Source of the DNA: Allobosea sp. Tri-44
Lineage (GTDB): Bacteria > Pseudomonadota > Alphaproteobacteria > Rhizobiales > Beijerinckiaceae
Assembly: GCF_004123845.1 (NCBI RefSeq)
Contig: NZ_NBDP01000036.1
Location: 124,001-188,000, forward strand
Direction of reading: 5' to 3'
DNA: 64,000 bases
The number at the start of each line of letters is the position of its first letter. Positions within the stretch are counted from its first letter, which is position 1. Below, piece by piece: positions 28,853 to 37,258 of this stretch. A program made the translations under genes and the position numbers. The notes beneath the pieces were generated by a model. That model had not been told where the DNA came from, ran no database searches, and was given only the letters and a program-made list of their open reading frames with translations.

Positions 28853-29413
28853 TCAAGGATTGAGCGCCGCCACCTTCACCAGCCGCGCCACCATCTTGTC
28901 ACGCATGCCGCGCAGCCGCTTGTCGGTGAAGTCGCCGTCTTCGCCATAGGCCTTGTCGGCGCCGTTGACCGCCAGCATTTCCGGCACCAGCAGTGCGCCG
29001 AAGCCGAGCTCGAGCACGGTGCGTAGCTGCGTCAGGCAGCGATAGGTACCGAGATTGCCGGCCGAGGCGCCGCCGATGGCGACGACCTTCTCGCGCAAGC
29101 CTGGCCCGCCGGAACGGACGATGCTGATCCAGTCGAGTGCGTTCTTCAGCGCCGGCGGGTAGCCGGAATTATATTCGGGGCTGGCGATGAAAAGCCCGTC
29201 ATGGGCGTCGACCAGGGCTGCCAGCGCCTTTGCCTCGCCGGGCGGGTCGTTGTCATAGGCGCGCGCGTCGATCAGCGGCAGCGGATAGTCGCCGAGCGAA
29301 ATCTGCGTCACCTCAGCGCCCGCATCTGCGAGATTCCCGGCGATCAGGGTCGCGAGCCGGGCATTCATCGAGCCCGGCCGCCAGGAGCCGGCGAAGACGA
29401 GGATTTTGGGCAT
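28853..29413 (-). CDS. NADPH-dependent FMN reductase family protein
   Basis: 186 aa from the ATG at 29413, chosen because GGAG lies 5 nt upstream; a GTG two codons earlier is also possible. The flavodoxin-like fold shows ILVFAGSWRPGSMNARLA at the N-terminus, the FMN-site SPEYNSGYPPALKNALDW near residue 80 and GGASAGNLGTYRC. Members reduce FMN, quinones, azo dyes or chromate with NAD(P)H in the cytoplasm. Substrate cannot be specified. It ends 6 bp from the convergent frameshifted gene. Confidence 0.88.
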   Translation of the reverse strand: MPKILVFAGSWRPGSMNARLATLIAGNLADAGAEVTQISLGDYPLPLIDARAYDNDPPGEAKALAALVDAHDGLFIASPEYNSGYPPALKNALDWISIVRSGGPGLREKVVAIGGASAGNLGTYRCLTQLRTVLELGFGALLVPEMLAVNGADKAYGEDGDFTDKRLRGMRDKMVARLVKVAALNP

Positions 29414-29504
29414 GGTCACTCCGACTGCGCGGCCGGAGCGAGCGCCCCGGATTTTTCATCGCGCGATGTCGAAGCGATGCAGGGCTTCCGTCAACCCCGC
29501 GCTG

Positions 29505-30305
29505 TCACGGCTTGGCGCGGCGATAGACCCAGACGCGCGCCGGCGGGATGTTGCGCAGCACCCAGTCGGAGACCTGCGCCTTGAGATGGGAGCCCTTGCG
29601 CGGCACCGGCGAGATCACCGCGTAGGTGAACTGGATGAAAGGTGCGCCGGGCTTGAGCACATTGGTGAAAGCGTCCTGCACCAGCTCCGTCCGTTCGGCC
29701 GGCGGCTTGTTGAACAGCGGTAGCGAGGACACTACTGCGCTCGCTTTTTCGGTCAGATGCCCGGCGAGCGTCGCCGACAGCGCATAGGCATCGCCCTCGA
29801 TGACGGTAGCCTGCGGGAAACGGCGGCGCAGCAGCTCGCAGAATTCCGGGCTGTACTCGACCAGGATCAACCTGGACTCGTCGATGCCGCGCGCGATCAG
29901 CGCCTCGGTGACCGGGCCGGTGCCGGGGCCGATCTCGACCACCGGCCCCTCGGCCAACGGGTCGACATAGGACGCCATGCGCCTGGCCAGGAACGGGCTC
30001 GAGGGTGCGACGGCGCCGGTGCGGCCGGGCGAATCGATCCAGGATTTGAGGAAGCGGGCATCGTCGCTAAAACGCGCCTTGGCCTCGTCGGCCGCCTTGC
30101 GGACGCGCGATTTGAACTTGTCGGCGGTGTTGCGGACCTCGTCCTCGACCTTGTAGCGCGCCGCAGCGACCCGCAATCTCGCCTCGGCGACGCTGTCGAC
30201 GAGATCGGCGGCGGTCAAACGCACCTCGTGCTCCAGCCGCGCGGCGACGGACGAGCGTCCGAGGCGGGTGGTGCGCAGGCGCTGACCGGAAGCGGAATGG
30301 GCCAT
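29505..30305 (-). CDS. PmtA-like phospholipid N-methyltransferase (class I SAM-dependent)
   Basis: 266 aa from the ATG at 30305, with GAGG upstream. The C-terminal 190 residues match the PmtA type: FLKSWIDSPGRTGAVAPSS, FLARRMASYVD, the SAM-binding VVEIGPGTGPVTEALIARG, VIEGDAYAL and SSLPLFNKPP. PmtA converts phosphatidylethanolamine to phosphatidylcholine by successive methylation at the membrane surface. The N-terminal ~75 residues are a charged helical extension not found in standard PmtA of about 200 aa. Other ribosomal or lipid methyltransferases share parts of the fold, so the substrate is a likely but unproven assignment. Confidence 0.75.
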   Translation of the reverse strand: MAHSASGQRLRTTRLGRSSVAARLEHEVRLTAADLVDSVAEARLRVAAARYKVEDEVRNTADKFKSRVRKAADEAKARFSDDARFLKSWIDSPGRTGAVAPSSPFLARRMASYVDPLAEGPVVEIGPGTGPVTEALIARGIDESRLILVEYSPEFCELLRRRFPQATVIEGDAYALSATLAGHLTEKASAVVSSLPLFNKPPAERTELVQDAFTNVLKPGAPFIQFTYAVISPVPRKGSHLKAQVSDWVLRNIPPARVWVYRRAKP

Positions 30306-30439
30306 CCAGAACCTCAGTTTGGCGACGGAAATGGCCCGCGCCGAAGCGACATGACAATGCCGTGACGTTACGCCGCTGTCATATGGGGTCAAGAGCAGGC
30401 CGAAGCCAGCGATTTCTCAAGCGTCGCGGAGCGAGGCGC

Positions 30440-31201
30440 TCAGAATAGCGGGCGCGGCTGCAATTCGCTGTCGAAGAGCAGCGCCATGCGTTCCGTCAGC
30501 CGCGGGTTATGGACAGTGAGCCGGCCACGTTCGAGCGAGAACATCCCGGCCTTGCGCAGCCGGGCCCAGGTCTTGCTGGTGTGGACCAGCGACAGGCCGA
30601 GCGCATCGGCGAGCTGCTGCTGCGTCAGCGGGAAGGCGAAGCTCTTCTCGGCGACCAGACCAAGCGCCTCGGCCCTTCGATAGAGCGAGATCACCAGTGC
30701 CGCGATCCGCTCTTGGGCGCTGCGTTGGCCGACCGAGGTCAGGTTCTCGTCGATCAGGCTCTCCTCACGCGATCCGAGCCAGGCGAGCTCATAGGCCAGT
30801 GCCGGCATCCGCCCGAAGAATTCATAGGTGCGTCGGCGCGGGAAGACGCAGAGCTCGACGTCGGTCAGCGCCTCGATGCCGTGCTGGGCGGCGCTCAGCA
30901 GCGAAGCCTGAAGCCCGACGAGATCGCCTGGCAGGAGGAAGTTGAGGATCTGCCGGCGCCCATCCGGCAGCGATTTGTAGCGGAAGGCCCAACCCGAGAA
31001 GAGCGTGTAGAGCTCGGCATCCTCCTGGCCGGGATGGATGATGTCGGCGCCGGCCGGCAATTGCCGGTGGTCGAGCTTCATTGTCTGGATGAAGCGGATT
31101 TCCTCGTCGGACTTGTCCTTGAAGGCCGGCTTCAGCCGCAGCGGACAGGCAAGGCAGGACGGGCTGCGGTGATTGCGATGATTGCTCGATGCGACGATCA
31201 C
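30440..31201 (-). CDS. Crp/Fnr-family transcriptional regulator
   Basis: 253 aa from a GTG at 31201 with GAGGGAG upstream; an ATG-type start further out (31279) is less likely because the added sequence does not fit the family. A cysteine pair SCLACPL lies at about residues 14-20. The cyclic-nucleotide-binding-type beta-barrel follows (PAGADIIHPGQEDAELYTLF, LLPGDLVGLQASL), then the Crp-type HTH near the C-terminus (LTQQQLADALGLSLVHTSKT). The effector is unknown; two cysteines are too few to argue for an Fnr iron-sulfur cluster. Divergent from the ABC transporter at 31324. Confidence 0.85.
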   Translation of the reverse strand: MIVASSNHRNHRSPSCLACPLRLKPAFKDKSDEEIRFIQTMKLDHRQLPAGADIIHPGQEDAELYTLFSGWAFRYKSLPDGRRQILNFLLPGDLVGLQASLLSAAQHGIEALTDVELCVFPRRRTYEFFGRMPALAYELAWLGSREESLIDENLTSVGQRSAQERIAALVISLYRRAEALGLVAEKSFAFPLTQQQLADALGLSLVHTSKTWARLRKAGMFSLERGRLTVHNPRLTERMALLFDSELQPRPLF

Positions 31202-31222
31202 GCCGGGCTCCCTCGCCCGCCC

Positions 31223-31247
31223 GGAACTCACGGCGAACGCTTGCGTT
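31223..31247 (+). promoter_or_regulatory. EcfG-type promoter for the ABC transporter
   Basis: GGAAC at 31223-31227, 16-nt spacer, CGTT at 31244-31247, 77 bp before the ATG at 31324. This is the consensus of alphaproteobacterial general-stress sigma factors of the EcfG type. Confidence 0.75.
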
Positions 31248-31323
31248 TTCTGTTTGGCGCGAAAGCCGCTGCTTAGCAATCGCGCTCCTTCGTCTCACGG
31301 CAGAATGCTCTGGAGGCCATCGC

Positions 31324-33135
31324 ATGAAAACACCCGCCTCCGGGTTGCGGCGCTCGCGCCTGCGCCAGTTCTTTCGCGTGGCACGGCACTTCTGGACCGG
31401 GAAGAGCCGGCTGCGCGCCTGGGTGCTCACCCTCGCAGTCCTGCTGTTCGTCGCTACCCAGCTTGGCGCGGCGGTCGGTGTCAACGCCTGGAACCGGCTA
31501 TTCTTCGACGCACTGGAGAAGCGCGACCTCGACAAGGTCTGGACGGCGGTCGGCTGGCTGCCGCTGATCGTTGCGGCGTCGGCAGCGTCGTTGTCTTGCC
31601 TCGTGATCAGCCGGATGCTGCTGCAGATGCGCTGGCGCGAATGGCTGACATATCGCCTCGCCGGCTGGTGGATCGCCGACCAGCGCTATTACCGGATGCA
31701 GTTCGTCGCGCCCGACCAGAGCGCGCCGGAATACCGCATCGCCGAGGATGTCCGTCTCGCCATCGAGCCTCTGGTCGAGTTCGCGATCGGGTTGCTCAGC
31801 GCCTTCGTCACCGCGGTGACCTTCGCCGCGATCCTCTGGCAGGTCGCCGGCGCGGCGCACTTCACGATCGGTGGGTCTGAGATCGTGATCCCCAGCTATA
31901 TGGCGATCGCCGCGATTATCTATGCGGTCATCGCCTCGCTCGCGGCCTATTTCGCCGGTCGGCCTCTGGTGCCGCGCATCGCCGCCAAGAATGAGGCCGA
32001 GGCGCAGTTCCGCGCCGAGATGACGCGACTGCGCGAGAACGCCGAGAGCATCGCCCTGATCAAGGGCGATGCCGACGAGCGCGATTCGGTCGGAGAGAAC
32101 TATGGCCGCATCGTCGCCGCCTGGCTGAAGGTGATCCGGCAGCAGGCGGTCATCGCCATCGTGCTCAACACCAATGGCGCGCTGTTCCCGATCGTGCCGT
32201 TGCTGCTGATCGCGCCAAAATACCTGTCGGGCGAGATCACGCTCGGCGCGGTCATCCAGGTCGTCGCCGCCTTCAGCGCCGTGCAGGCCGCGTTGATCTG
32301 GTTTGTCGACAATTTCGTCCGGCTGGCGGAGTGGTTCGCCTCGGTGACCCGCGTCGACGAGCTGGCGGAGACGCTGGAGGCGCTGGATGTCGGCACGATC
32401 ATGGACGGCGAGACCCGGATCGAACTGGGCGAGAGCGAGGACGGCGCGATCCACATCGCCGATCTTTCGATCGCTCACAGCAACGGACGGATCGTCATCG
32501 CCGATGCGTCCGTGGTGATTGCGGCCGGCGAGAAGGTGCTGATCGCCGGCGAGAGCGGGACGGGCAAGAGCACGTTGATTCGGGCGATCGCCGGCCTCTG
32601 GCCCTGGGGCTCCGGTTCGATCAGGCTGCCGCCCGGCAAGCGCATCGCCTTCGTGCCGCAGAAGCCCTATCTGCCGATCGGCACGCTGCGCGACGTGATG
32701 CTCTATCCGGAAGCTGAGAGCCGCGTCGACGACGAGGCAGTCAGGGATGCGCTGAAACGCTGCGGCCTCGCCTCGCTCGGCCAACGACTCGACGAAGAGG
32801 AGCGTTGGGACCAGACCTTGTCCGGCGGCGAGCGCCAGCGTGTCGCCTTCGCGCGGCTGCTGATCCAGAAGCCCGACATCATCATCATGGACGAGGCGAC
32901 TTCGGCGCTCGACGAGGCCAGCCAGGACTCGCTGCTCGGCCTGATCGAGAGCGAGCTCTCCTATGCGACGATCATCAGCGTCGGGCATCGGCCCGGCCTC
33001 GAGGATTTTCACGAACGCAAGATCACCTTCGAGAAGCGCGAGGCTGGCGCGCATCTGACCACGAAGCGTCTGACCAGGTCGCTCTGGCGGCTGTTTCGCC
33101 GCCGCGAGGCCGCCAACGATCAGCCGTCAGCCTGA
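31324..33135 (+). CDS. ABC transporter, fused permease/ATPase (SbmA/BacA-like, YddA type)
   Basis: 603 aa from the ATG preceded by GGAGG. Six transmembrane helices fall within residues 30-330 (for example VLTLAVLLFVATQLG). The SbmA/BacA-like family signature includes WREWLTYRLAGWWIADQRYY and PEYRIAEDVR. The ATPase has Walker A AGESGTGKSTLIR, signature LSGGERQRVAF and Walker B IIIMDEATSALDE. Related proteins import peptides or peptide antibiotics, or export very-long-chain fatty acids; the substrate here is unknown. An EcfG-type promoter lies upstream, so it is probably stress-induced. Confidence 0.88.
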   Translation: MKTPASGLRRSRLRQFFRVARHFWTGKSRLRAWVLTLAVLLFVATQLGAAVGVNAWNRLFFDALEKRDLDKVWTAVGWLPLIVAASAASLSCLVISRMLLQMRWREWLTYRLAGWWIADQRYYRMQFVAPDQSAPEYRIAEDVRLAIEPLVEFAIGLLSAFVTAVTFAAILWQVAGAAHFTIGGSEIVIPSYMAIAAIIYAVIASLAAYFAGRPLVPRIAAKNEAEAQFRAEMTRLRENAESIALIKGDADERDSVGENYGRIVAAWLKVIRQQAVIAIVLNTNGALFPIVPLLLIAPKYLSGEITLGAVIQVVAAFSAVQAALIWFVDNFVRLAEWFASVTRVDELAETLEALDVGTIMDGETRIELGESEDGAIHIADLSIAHSNGRIVIADASVVIAAGEKVLIAGESGTGKSTLIRAIAGLWPWGSGSIRLPPGKRIAFVPQKPYLPIGTLRDVMLYPEAESRVDDEAVRDALKRCGLASLGQRLDEEERWDQTLSGGERQRVAFARLLIQKPDIIIMDEATSALDEASQDSLLGLIESELSYATIISVGHRPGLEDFHERKITFEKREAGAHLTTKRLTRSLWRLFRRREAANDQPSA

Positions 33136-33170
33136 AAAGAATTCGGATCGCCGCGAATTCCACGCAAACC

Positions 33171-33195
33171 GGAACAAGTCCCCGCCGAACGGGTT
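33171..33195 (+). promoter_or_regulatory. EcfG-like promoter for the small exported protein
   Basis: GGAAC at 33171-33175, 16-nt spacer, GGTT at 33192-33195, one mismatch from CGTT. It lies 50 bp before the start codon at 33246. Confidence 0.6.
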
Positions 33196-33245
33196 GAGAA
33201 GCCGTCCCCGCCTTGAAGGGCGGTCACACGAACGGGAGAGCGAAG

Positions 33246-33521
33246 ATGACCACCGCCAGCCTTGCCCCCCTCAAGCGCGCTGCCACCTTCTTCGGCGGCA
33301 TGGCCTTGGTCGTGACCGCGCTGACCATGGGCGCTTCGATCCAGAACGGCTTCGGCGAGAGCTCGGAAGCGGTCGCCCAGGCTAAGATCCAGCGTGGCGC
33401 TCCGGCCGACGTCCAGTTCGCGGCGGTCAACCCGGCCGAGATGCGCCGTGACTTCGCCCACCGGGTCGTGCCGACCTCGCAGCGCGAGGCCAGCCTCAAG
33501 GGCAATACCATCCTGCGCTGA
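33246..33521 (+). CDS. small exported protein of unknown function
   Basis: 91 aa from the ATG at 33246, with AACGGGAGAG upstream. The first 45 residues are a membrane or signal segment (FFGGMALVVTALTMGASIQN). The rest is polar and basic (AQAKIQRGAPADVQFA, ending SLKGNTILR). No domain was recognised. An EcfG-like promoter precedes it, and a strong terminator follows at 33581-33604, so it is probably a monocistronic stress gene. Confidence 0.65.
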   Translation: MTTASLAPLKRAATFFGGMALVVTALTMGASIQNGFGESSEAVAQAKIQRGAPADVQFAAVNPAEMRRDFAHRVVPTSQREASLKGNTILR

Positions 33522-33535
33522 TCCGAAACTTTGGC

Positions 33536-33560
33536 GGAACCGATCCGCCGCTCGCGCGTA
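33536..33560 (+). promoter_or_regulatory. possible EcfG-like promoter before the transglutaminase gene
   Basis: GGAAC at 33536-33540, 16-nt spacer, CGTA at 33557-33560 (consensus CGTT). It lies 80 bp before the start at 33641, but a terminator stem lies between them, which weakens the assignment. Confidence 0.4.
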
Positions 33561-33580
33561 GTCTTATGTGACCGATCAGC

Positions 33581-33604
33581 AAAGCCGCCGCGAGGCGGCT
33601 TTTT
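33581..33604 (+). terminator. factor-independent terminator
   Basis: AAAGCCGCC (33581-33589), loop GCGA, GGCGGCTTT (33594-33602), with the T-run to 33604. It ends the transcript of the small exported protein gene. Confidence 0.85.
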
Positions 33605-33640
33605 GCCGTGACCGCGAGATCGGCCAGGCTGGGGACGAAC

Positions 33641-34513
33641 ATGTATCTGCGCATTCGCCACGCGACGACTTACCGCTATGCCGCTCCGGTCAACTTTGGC
33701 CCGCACCGGCTGATGCTGCGCCCGCGCGATTCCTTCGATCTGCGCGTGATCGACACGGCGATCACGATCTCGCCGCAGGCCAATCTGCGCTGGATGCACG
33801 ACGCCTATGGCAACCCGGTCGCCATGGCGACGTTCGCCGGCAGTTCCGATACGCTCGATGTCGTCAGCGAACTCGTTGTCCAGCGCTTCGGCTCGGCCTT
33901 GCCGCGCAGCAGGGTGGAGCCCGACATCGAGAGTTTCGAGATAAGCTACACGCCGGCCGAGCGCGCCGTGCTCCAGCCTTATCTCGATCTGGCCGCGGCC
34001 GATCCAGATGGGGCTCTCGAAGCCTGGCTGCAGGCGTTCAGAGCACGGCTGAACGGCGGCCACCTGCTACGGGCACTGGCGCACGAGATCAGCACCGGCC
34101 TGACCTATGCGGTCCGTTATGACGAAGGCACCCAGCATCCGCTCGACACGCTGCAGATGGCGGCGGGCTCCTGCCGCGACTATGCTTGGCTGTTCATCGA
34201 GTTGGCGCGCCGGCTCGGCTTCGCTGCGCGCTTCGTCACCGGCTATATCCACGACCGCTCACCCCAGGGCGGGGCGATGGCCTCCGTGGTCGGGCTGACC
34301 CATGCCTGGGCCGATGTCTTCATCCCCAATGACGGCTGGGTCGAGTTCGATCCGACCAACGATCTCGTCGCCGACCGGCAATTGCTGCGCGTCGCGGTGG
34401 CGCGGGTGCCGGAGGACGCCTCGCCGATCGCCGGCAGCTATGTCGGCCCGACCGGGGCCTTCCTCGGGCTCAGCGTCGGGGTGGCGATCACACCGGCCGA
34501 AGGGCTGGGCTGA
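33641..34513 (+). CDS. transglutaminase-like cysteine protease family protein
   Basis: 290 aa from the ATG at 33641. The N-terminal domain (residues 1-90) is the bacterial transglutaminase-like N-terminal region (IRHATTYRYAAPVNFGPHRL then MLRPRD). The core has the Cys-His-Asp set: GSCRDYAWLFIELARRLGF, HAWADVFIPNDGWVEFDPT. No signal peptide is seen. Members act as peptidases or amidases on unknown partners and often occur in small clusters. The last 76 nt overlap the 3' end of the convergent kinase gene. Confidence 0.88.
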   Translation: MYLRIRHATTYRYAAPVNFGPHRLMLRPRDSFDLRVIDTAITISPQANLRWMHDAYGNPVAMATFAGSSDTLDVVSELVVQRFGSALPRSRVEPDIESFEISYTPAERAVLQPYLDLAAADPDGALEAWLQAFRARLNGGHLLRALAHEISTGLTYAVRYDEGTQHPLDTLQMAAGSCRDYAWLFIELARRLGFAARFVTGYIHDRSPQGGAMASVVGLTHAWADVFIPNDGWVEFDPTNDLVADRQLLRVAVARVPEDASPIAGSYVGPTGAFLGLSVGVAITPAEGLG

Positions 34514-36162
34514 GTCGTCTCGCCTTGGATGCCGTGGCCGAGCTGCCAGACGCCGAGGCTTTGGCCTTGCGGCGGGCTGATCTCGACCGCCTCGATCTGC
34601 ATCAGTAGCCCGGCGAACAGGCGTGGCGGGGCGATCCGCGGAGCGTCGCGATCGGTCGTGATCGCGATGTCGATGAGGTTCTCGCCGACCTTCGTCACCG
34701 CAAGGTCGATGCTGATGCCGGGAGCGGCCCGCAATGCGCGGGTGACCACGTCGACGATCAGGAAGCCGAGCGGGATGATCCGGTCGATCGGCAGGGCCGC
34801 TTCCGTCTCGATCCGGCTCTCCAACCGCTGCGTCCGGGCAAGGATCAGGCTCGAGATCATCGCGACGACATCGTCCAGGAAGAGGTCGATACGCACCGGC
34901 TGCATCTCGCCGTCGGCGAGGGTGAAACGATACGCCGCCGAGAGCACATGGACGCGGCATTCGGCGTCCGAGAGCGCCATCCGCGCCTCGCCCTGATGGT
35001 CGCGCTTGGTGAGGCCGATATAGCTCTGGACGACCTGCAGGCTGTTCTTGACCCTGTGATGCAGCTCGCGGACCAGAAAACGGTTGTCGTCGAGCGCGAG
35101 CCTGAGCTTGCTTTGACGCACCTCCTGCTCGTCCACCATCGCGTTGAACGCTTCGGCGACGCTGCGGATGTCACGCGGCATCTCATCGGAAAGCGCAACT
35201 CGGGCGCTGGTTGAGGCGGACCTCGCCCGGGCGGTCGCTTCGATGCCGCGCAGCCAGCGCACGCAATGCTGGTCGATCGCCTTCATGTAGACCAGCCCGA
35301 GCAGGGTCAACGTCAGGAGCGGTGCGAGCAACAGGATGTAGAACTGTGTCTTGGCCGCCTGTTCTGCGGTGCCGTCGAAGCTCACCACGACATAGAGGTC
35401 TGGTTCTACAACCATGCGGGCGCCATAGATTCGGCCCGGCCCGGCACGACTCGGGGCTGTCCAATGCGCCGTCTGAGCAGGTACGGTCTCAGCCTTCGGA
35501 AGCCATGATGCATCGGCCTGCGCGCCGCCGCGCGCGACGACGACCTCGCCGCCCCTTCGGACCAGCGCCGCCATCATGCCTGCATCGCCGCTGCCGAGAT
35601 CGAAGACGTCGTCGAGCGGGTCCGGCTTGGTCAGCAGGAGGGCATCGCCCTCGTCGAACGGCGTGTAGATGGCCAGATAGGAGCGGCCCCCGATGGTGAC
35701 CTGATCGTAGCGGGCCTTTGCGAATTCGGTGCCGCCCCAGAGCTTGATCGGCGGGCGGGCAGCGAGTTGGCTGGCGATCTCGCTGAGCTCGCTGTGGGCG
35801 ATGCTGCCATCCAGCCCGCCGAGGCAATCCGGCCGGCCTGAAACCCGCAACAACAGCGCCTCATAGCCCGAGACCGCGGCGATCGTCCTCTCGGCGATCC
35901 GGTCGCAAGTATCGGTAGGCGGCGGCATGGCGCGAATCGCCGTCGCGCTGGCGACCAGCGACCGTAGCGCGCCGCGATACCAGACGCGGGTGCGGACGGC
36001 GAAATCGTCCGCCGTCCGCGTCTGCGCCGTCTGAATCGCCTCGAAGACGGTTCGATAGGTCGCGACCGCCGCCGCTGCAGTGAGGCAGGCGATCGGCAGG
36101 ACGATCGCGACCATCAGTGCCAGCAAGCGGCCGCGGACCGTCCTGAACAGCGAGAGCGTCAT
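34438..36162 (-). CDS. phyK: PhyK-like sensor histidine kinase (HisKA_2/HWE type) of the general stress response, with degenerate ATPase motifs
   Basis: 574 aa. A transmembrane helix lies near residues 10-30 and a second near 275-295, flanking an extracytoplasmic sensor region. The dimerisation domain has LVRELHHRVKNSLQVVQSYI with the phosphoacceptor histidine. The ATP-binding domain is poor: where a normal kinase has NELVTNAIKHAF this has VDVVTRALRAAPG, and no clear DxGxG box is visible. It is next to ecfG and nepR, the usual position of the PhyR kinase. It may therefore act as a phosphatase or require a partner kinase. It overlaps ecfG at the start and the transglutaminase gene at its end. 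Confidence 0.75.
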   Translation of the reverse strand: MTLSLFRTVRGRLLALMVAIVLPIACLTAAAAVATYRTVFEAIQTAQTRTADDFAVRTRVWYRGALRSLVASATAIRAMPPPTDTCDRIAERTIAAVSGYEALLLRVSGRPDCLGGLDGSIAHSELSEIASQLAARPPIKLWGGTEFAKARYDQVTIGGRSYLAIYTPFDEGDALLLTKPDPLDDVFDLGSGDAGMMAALVRRGGEVVVARGGAQADASWLPKAETVPAQTAHWTAPSRAGPGRIYGARMVVEPDLYVVVSFDGTAEQAAKTQFYILLLAPLLTLTLLGLVYMKAIDQHCVRWLRGIEATARARSASTSARVALSDEMPRDIRSVAEAFNAMVDEQEVRQSKLRLALDDNRFLVRELHHRVKNSLQVVQSYIGLTKRDHQGEARMALSDAECRVHVLSAAYRFTLADGEMQPVRIDLFLDDVVAMISSLILARTQRLESRIETEAALPIDRIIPLGFLIVDVVTRALRAAPGISIDLAVTKVGENLIDIAITTDRDAPRIAPPRLFAGLLMQIEAVEISPPQGQSLGVWQLGHGIQGETTQPSPSAGVIATPTLSPRKAPVGPT

Positions 36163-36722
36163 CAGCTGCCGACGGTTTCAGGCCCGGCGCGCTGGACAGC
36201 CGCGGTGATCCGGCGATCGGGGCCGAGATCGTCGACGCCGCCGATAGACAAAAGCTCCGCCAGCTTGGCGCGCGCCCGGTTGACGCGACTCTTGATCGTG
36301 CCGATGGCGACGCCACAGATCTCGGCTGTCTCCTCATAGGAAAGCCCGGTGGCGCCGACCATGATCAGCACCTCGCGCTGCTCCTCGGGCAGCTTCGCCA
36401 ACGCTTTGCGGAAATCGGCGAGGTCGAGATAGCTCTCCTGGTTGCCATGTGTGGCGAGCCTGTCGGCATAGGTGCCGTCGCTGTCCTGCACCTCGCGTCC
36501 GCGCTTGCGATACAGCGAGTAATAGGTGTTGCGCAGGATAGTGAAGAGCCAGGCCCGCAGGCTCGTGCCGGGTTGGAACTTTTCGGCGTTGCCCCAGGCC
36601 TTGAGCAGCGTATCCTGAACCAGATCATCGGCGAGCTGCATCGATCCCGACAGCGACGCCGCGAAGGCGCGCAGGTTCGGGATTTCGGCGATCAGCCCAT
36701 CCTTGAAGTCAGGCGCGCTCAT
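36162..36722 (-). CDS. ecfG: general stress ECF sigma factor EcfG
   Basis: 186 aa from the ATG at 36722; GAGG lies 9 nt upstream of it, while the ATG at 36731 has no such spacing. Region 2 shows LADDLVQDTLLKAWGNAEKF and SLRAWLFTILRNTYYSLYRK; region 4 has LSYEETAEICGVAIGTIKSRVNRAR. The pattern and linkage to nepR and phyR identify EcfG, which directs transcription from GGAAC-N16/17-CGTT promoters. Sequestered by NepR until phosphorylated PhyR binds NepR. Overlaps nepR by 14 nt and phyK at its end. Confidence 0.92.
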   Translation of the reverse strand: MSAPDFKDGLIAEIPNLRAFAASLSGSMQLADDLVQDTLLKAWGNAEKFQPGTSLRAWLFTILRNTYYSLYRKRGREVQDSDGTYADRLATHGNQESYLDLADFRKALAKLPEEQREVLIMVGATGLSYEETAEICGVAIGTIKSRVNRARAKLAELLSIGGVDDLGPDRRITAAVQRAGPETVGS

Positions 36723-36933
36723 TGGCACCATCCTCGGTGCTCAGGCGTCGCTCGGTCGCCTCGAGCTGTGCCAGCAGGGCCAGGAAGCGATCCGGGATCG
36801 GCGCGGTAACGAGATCCTCATAATGAGCCTTGAGAGATCGGCCGATCGACTCTTGCACCCTTGGGTCGAGCACCACGTCCTCGTCGGGTTCGACAGGGGC
36901 CGCCTGGGGCGGGTCGACATTCATCAGATTCAT
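36709..36933 (-). CDS. nepR: anti-sigma factor NepR
   Basis: 74 aa from the ATG at 36933 (MNLMNVDPPQAAP). The conserved core is RVQESIGRSLKAHYEDLVTA followed by PIPDRFLALLAQLEA, the two helices by which NepR holds EcfG. The short length is typical. It overlaps ecfG, so the two are coupled. An EcfG-type promoter lies 112 bp upstream, giving positive autoregulation. Confidence 0.93.
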   Translation of the reverse strand: MNLMNVDPPQAAPVEPDEDVVLDPRVQESIGRSLKAHYEDLVTAPIPDRFLALLAQLEATERRLSTEDGANERA

Positions 36934-37044
36934 GATCCCTCGCTCGATAGACGTCCCGACGTTCCGCCGGTCACGCCTCCACGTGTCGCACGCTCGATGC
37001 GCTTGCACGCGATTGCCCCGAAACGCACCTTCATTCAGCCCAGA

Positions 37045-37069
37045 AACGAGGTCACAGGCAAAAGGTTCC
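37045..37069 (-). promoter_or_regulatory. EcfG-type promoter for nepR-ecfG
   Basis: On the minus strand GGAAC (37069-37065), 16-nt spacer and CGTT (37048-37045) match the EcfG consensus. It lies 112 bp before nepR and should give autoregulation of the sigma-factor operon. Confidence 0.8.
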
Positions 37070-37198
37070 GCTGCCACAAAAAAATAAATTTCTTGTCATA
37101 ACAGCGACTTGGGTGCTCTCTTCCGGCAACTTTGTCCAGAGCTGGATCCGATCGGGTTGAATCACCCTATCGGTGAATCCGCCTCTCACTTTTGGATG

Positions 37199-37244
37199 GA
37201 GCCCGTTCCGATCAGCTTGACCGCAAGCTGATCGGAACGGGCTC
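37199..37244. promoter_or_regulatory. perfect 21-bp inverted repeat in the phyR leader
   Basis: The arms 37199-37219 and 37224-37244 are exactly complementary with a 4-nt loop (ACCG). The right arm ends 14 nt before the phyR ATG at 37259. It contains GATCGGAAC and its complement. If transcribed it forms a very stable hairpin just ahead of the start codon. There is no T-run, so it is not a standard terminator. It may be an operator or a translational control element. Confidence 0.6.
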
Positions 37245-37258
37245 TCGGGGATAGCACC

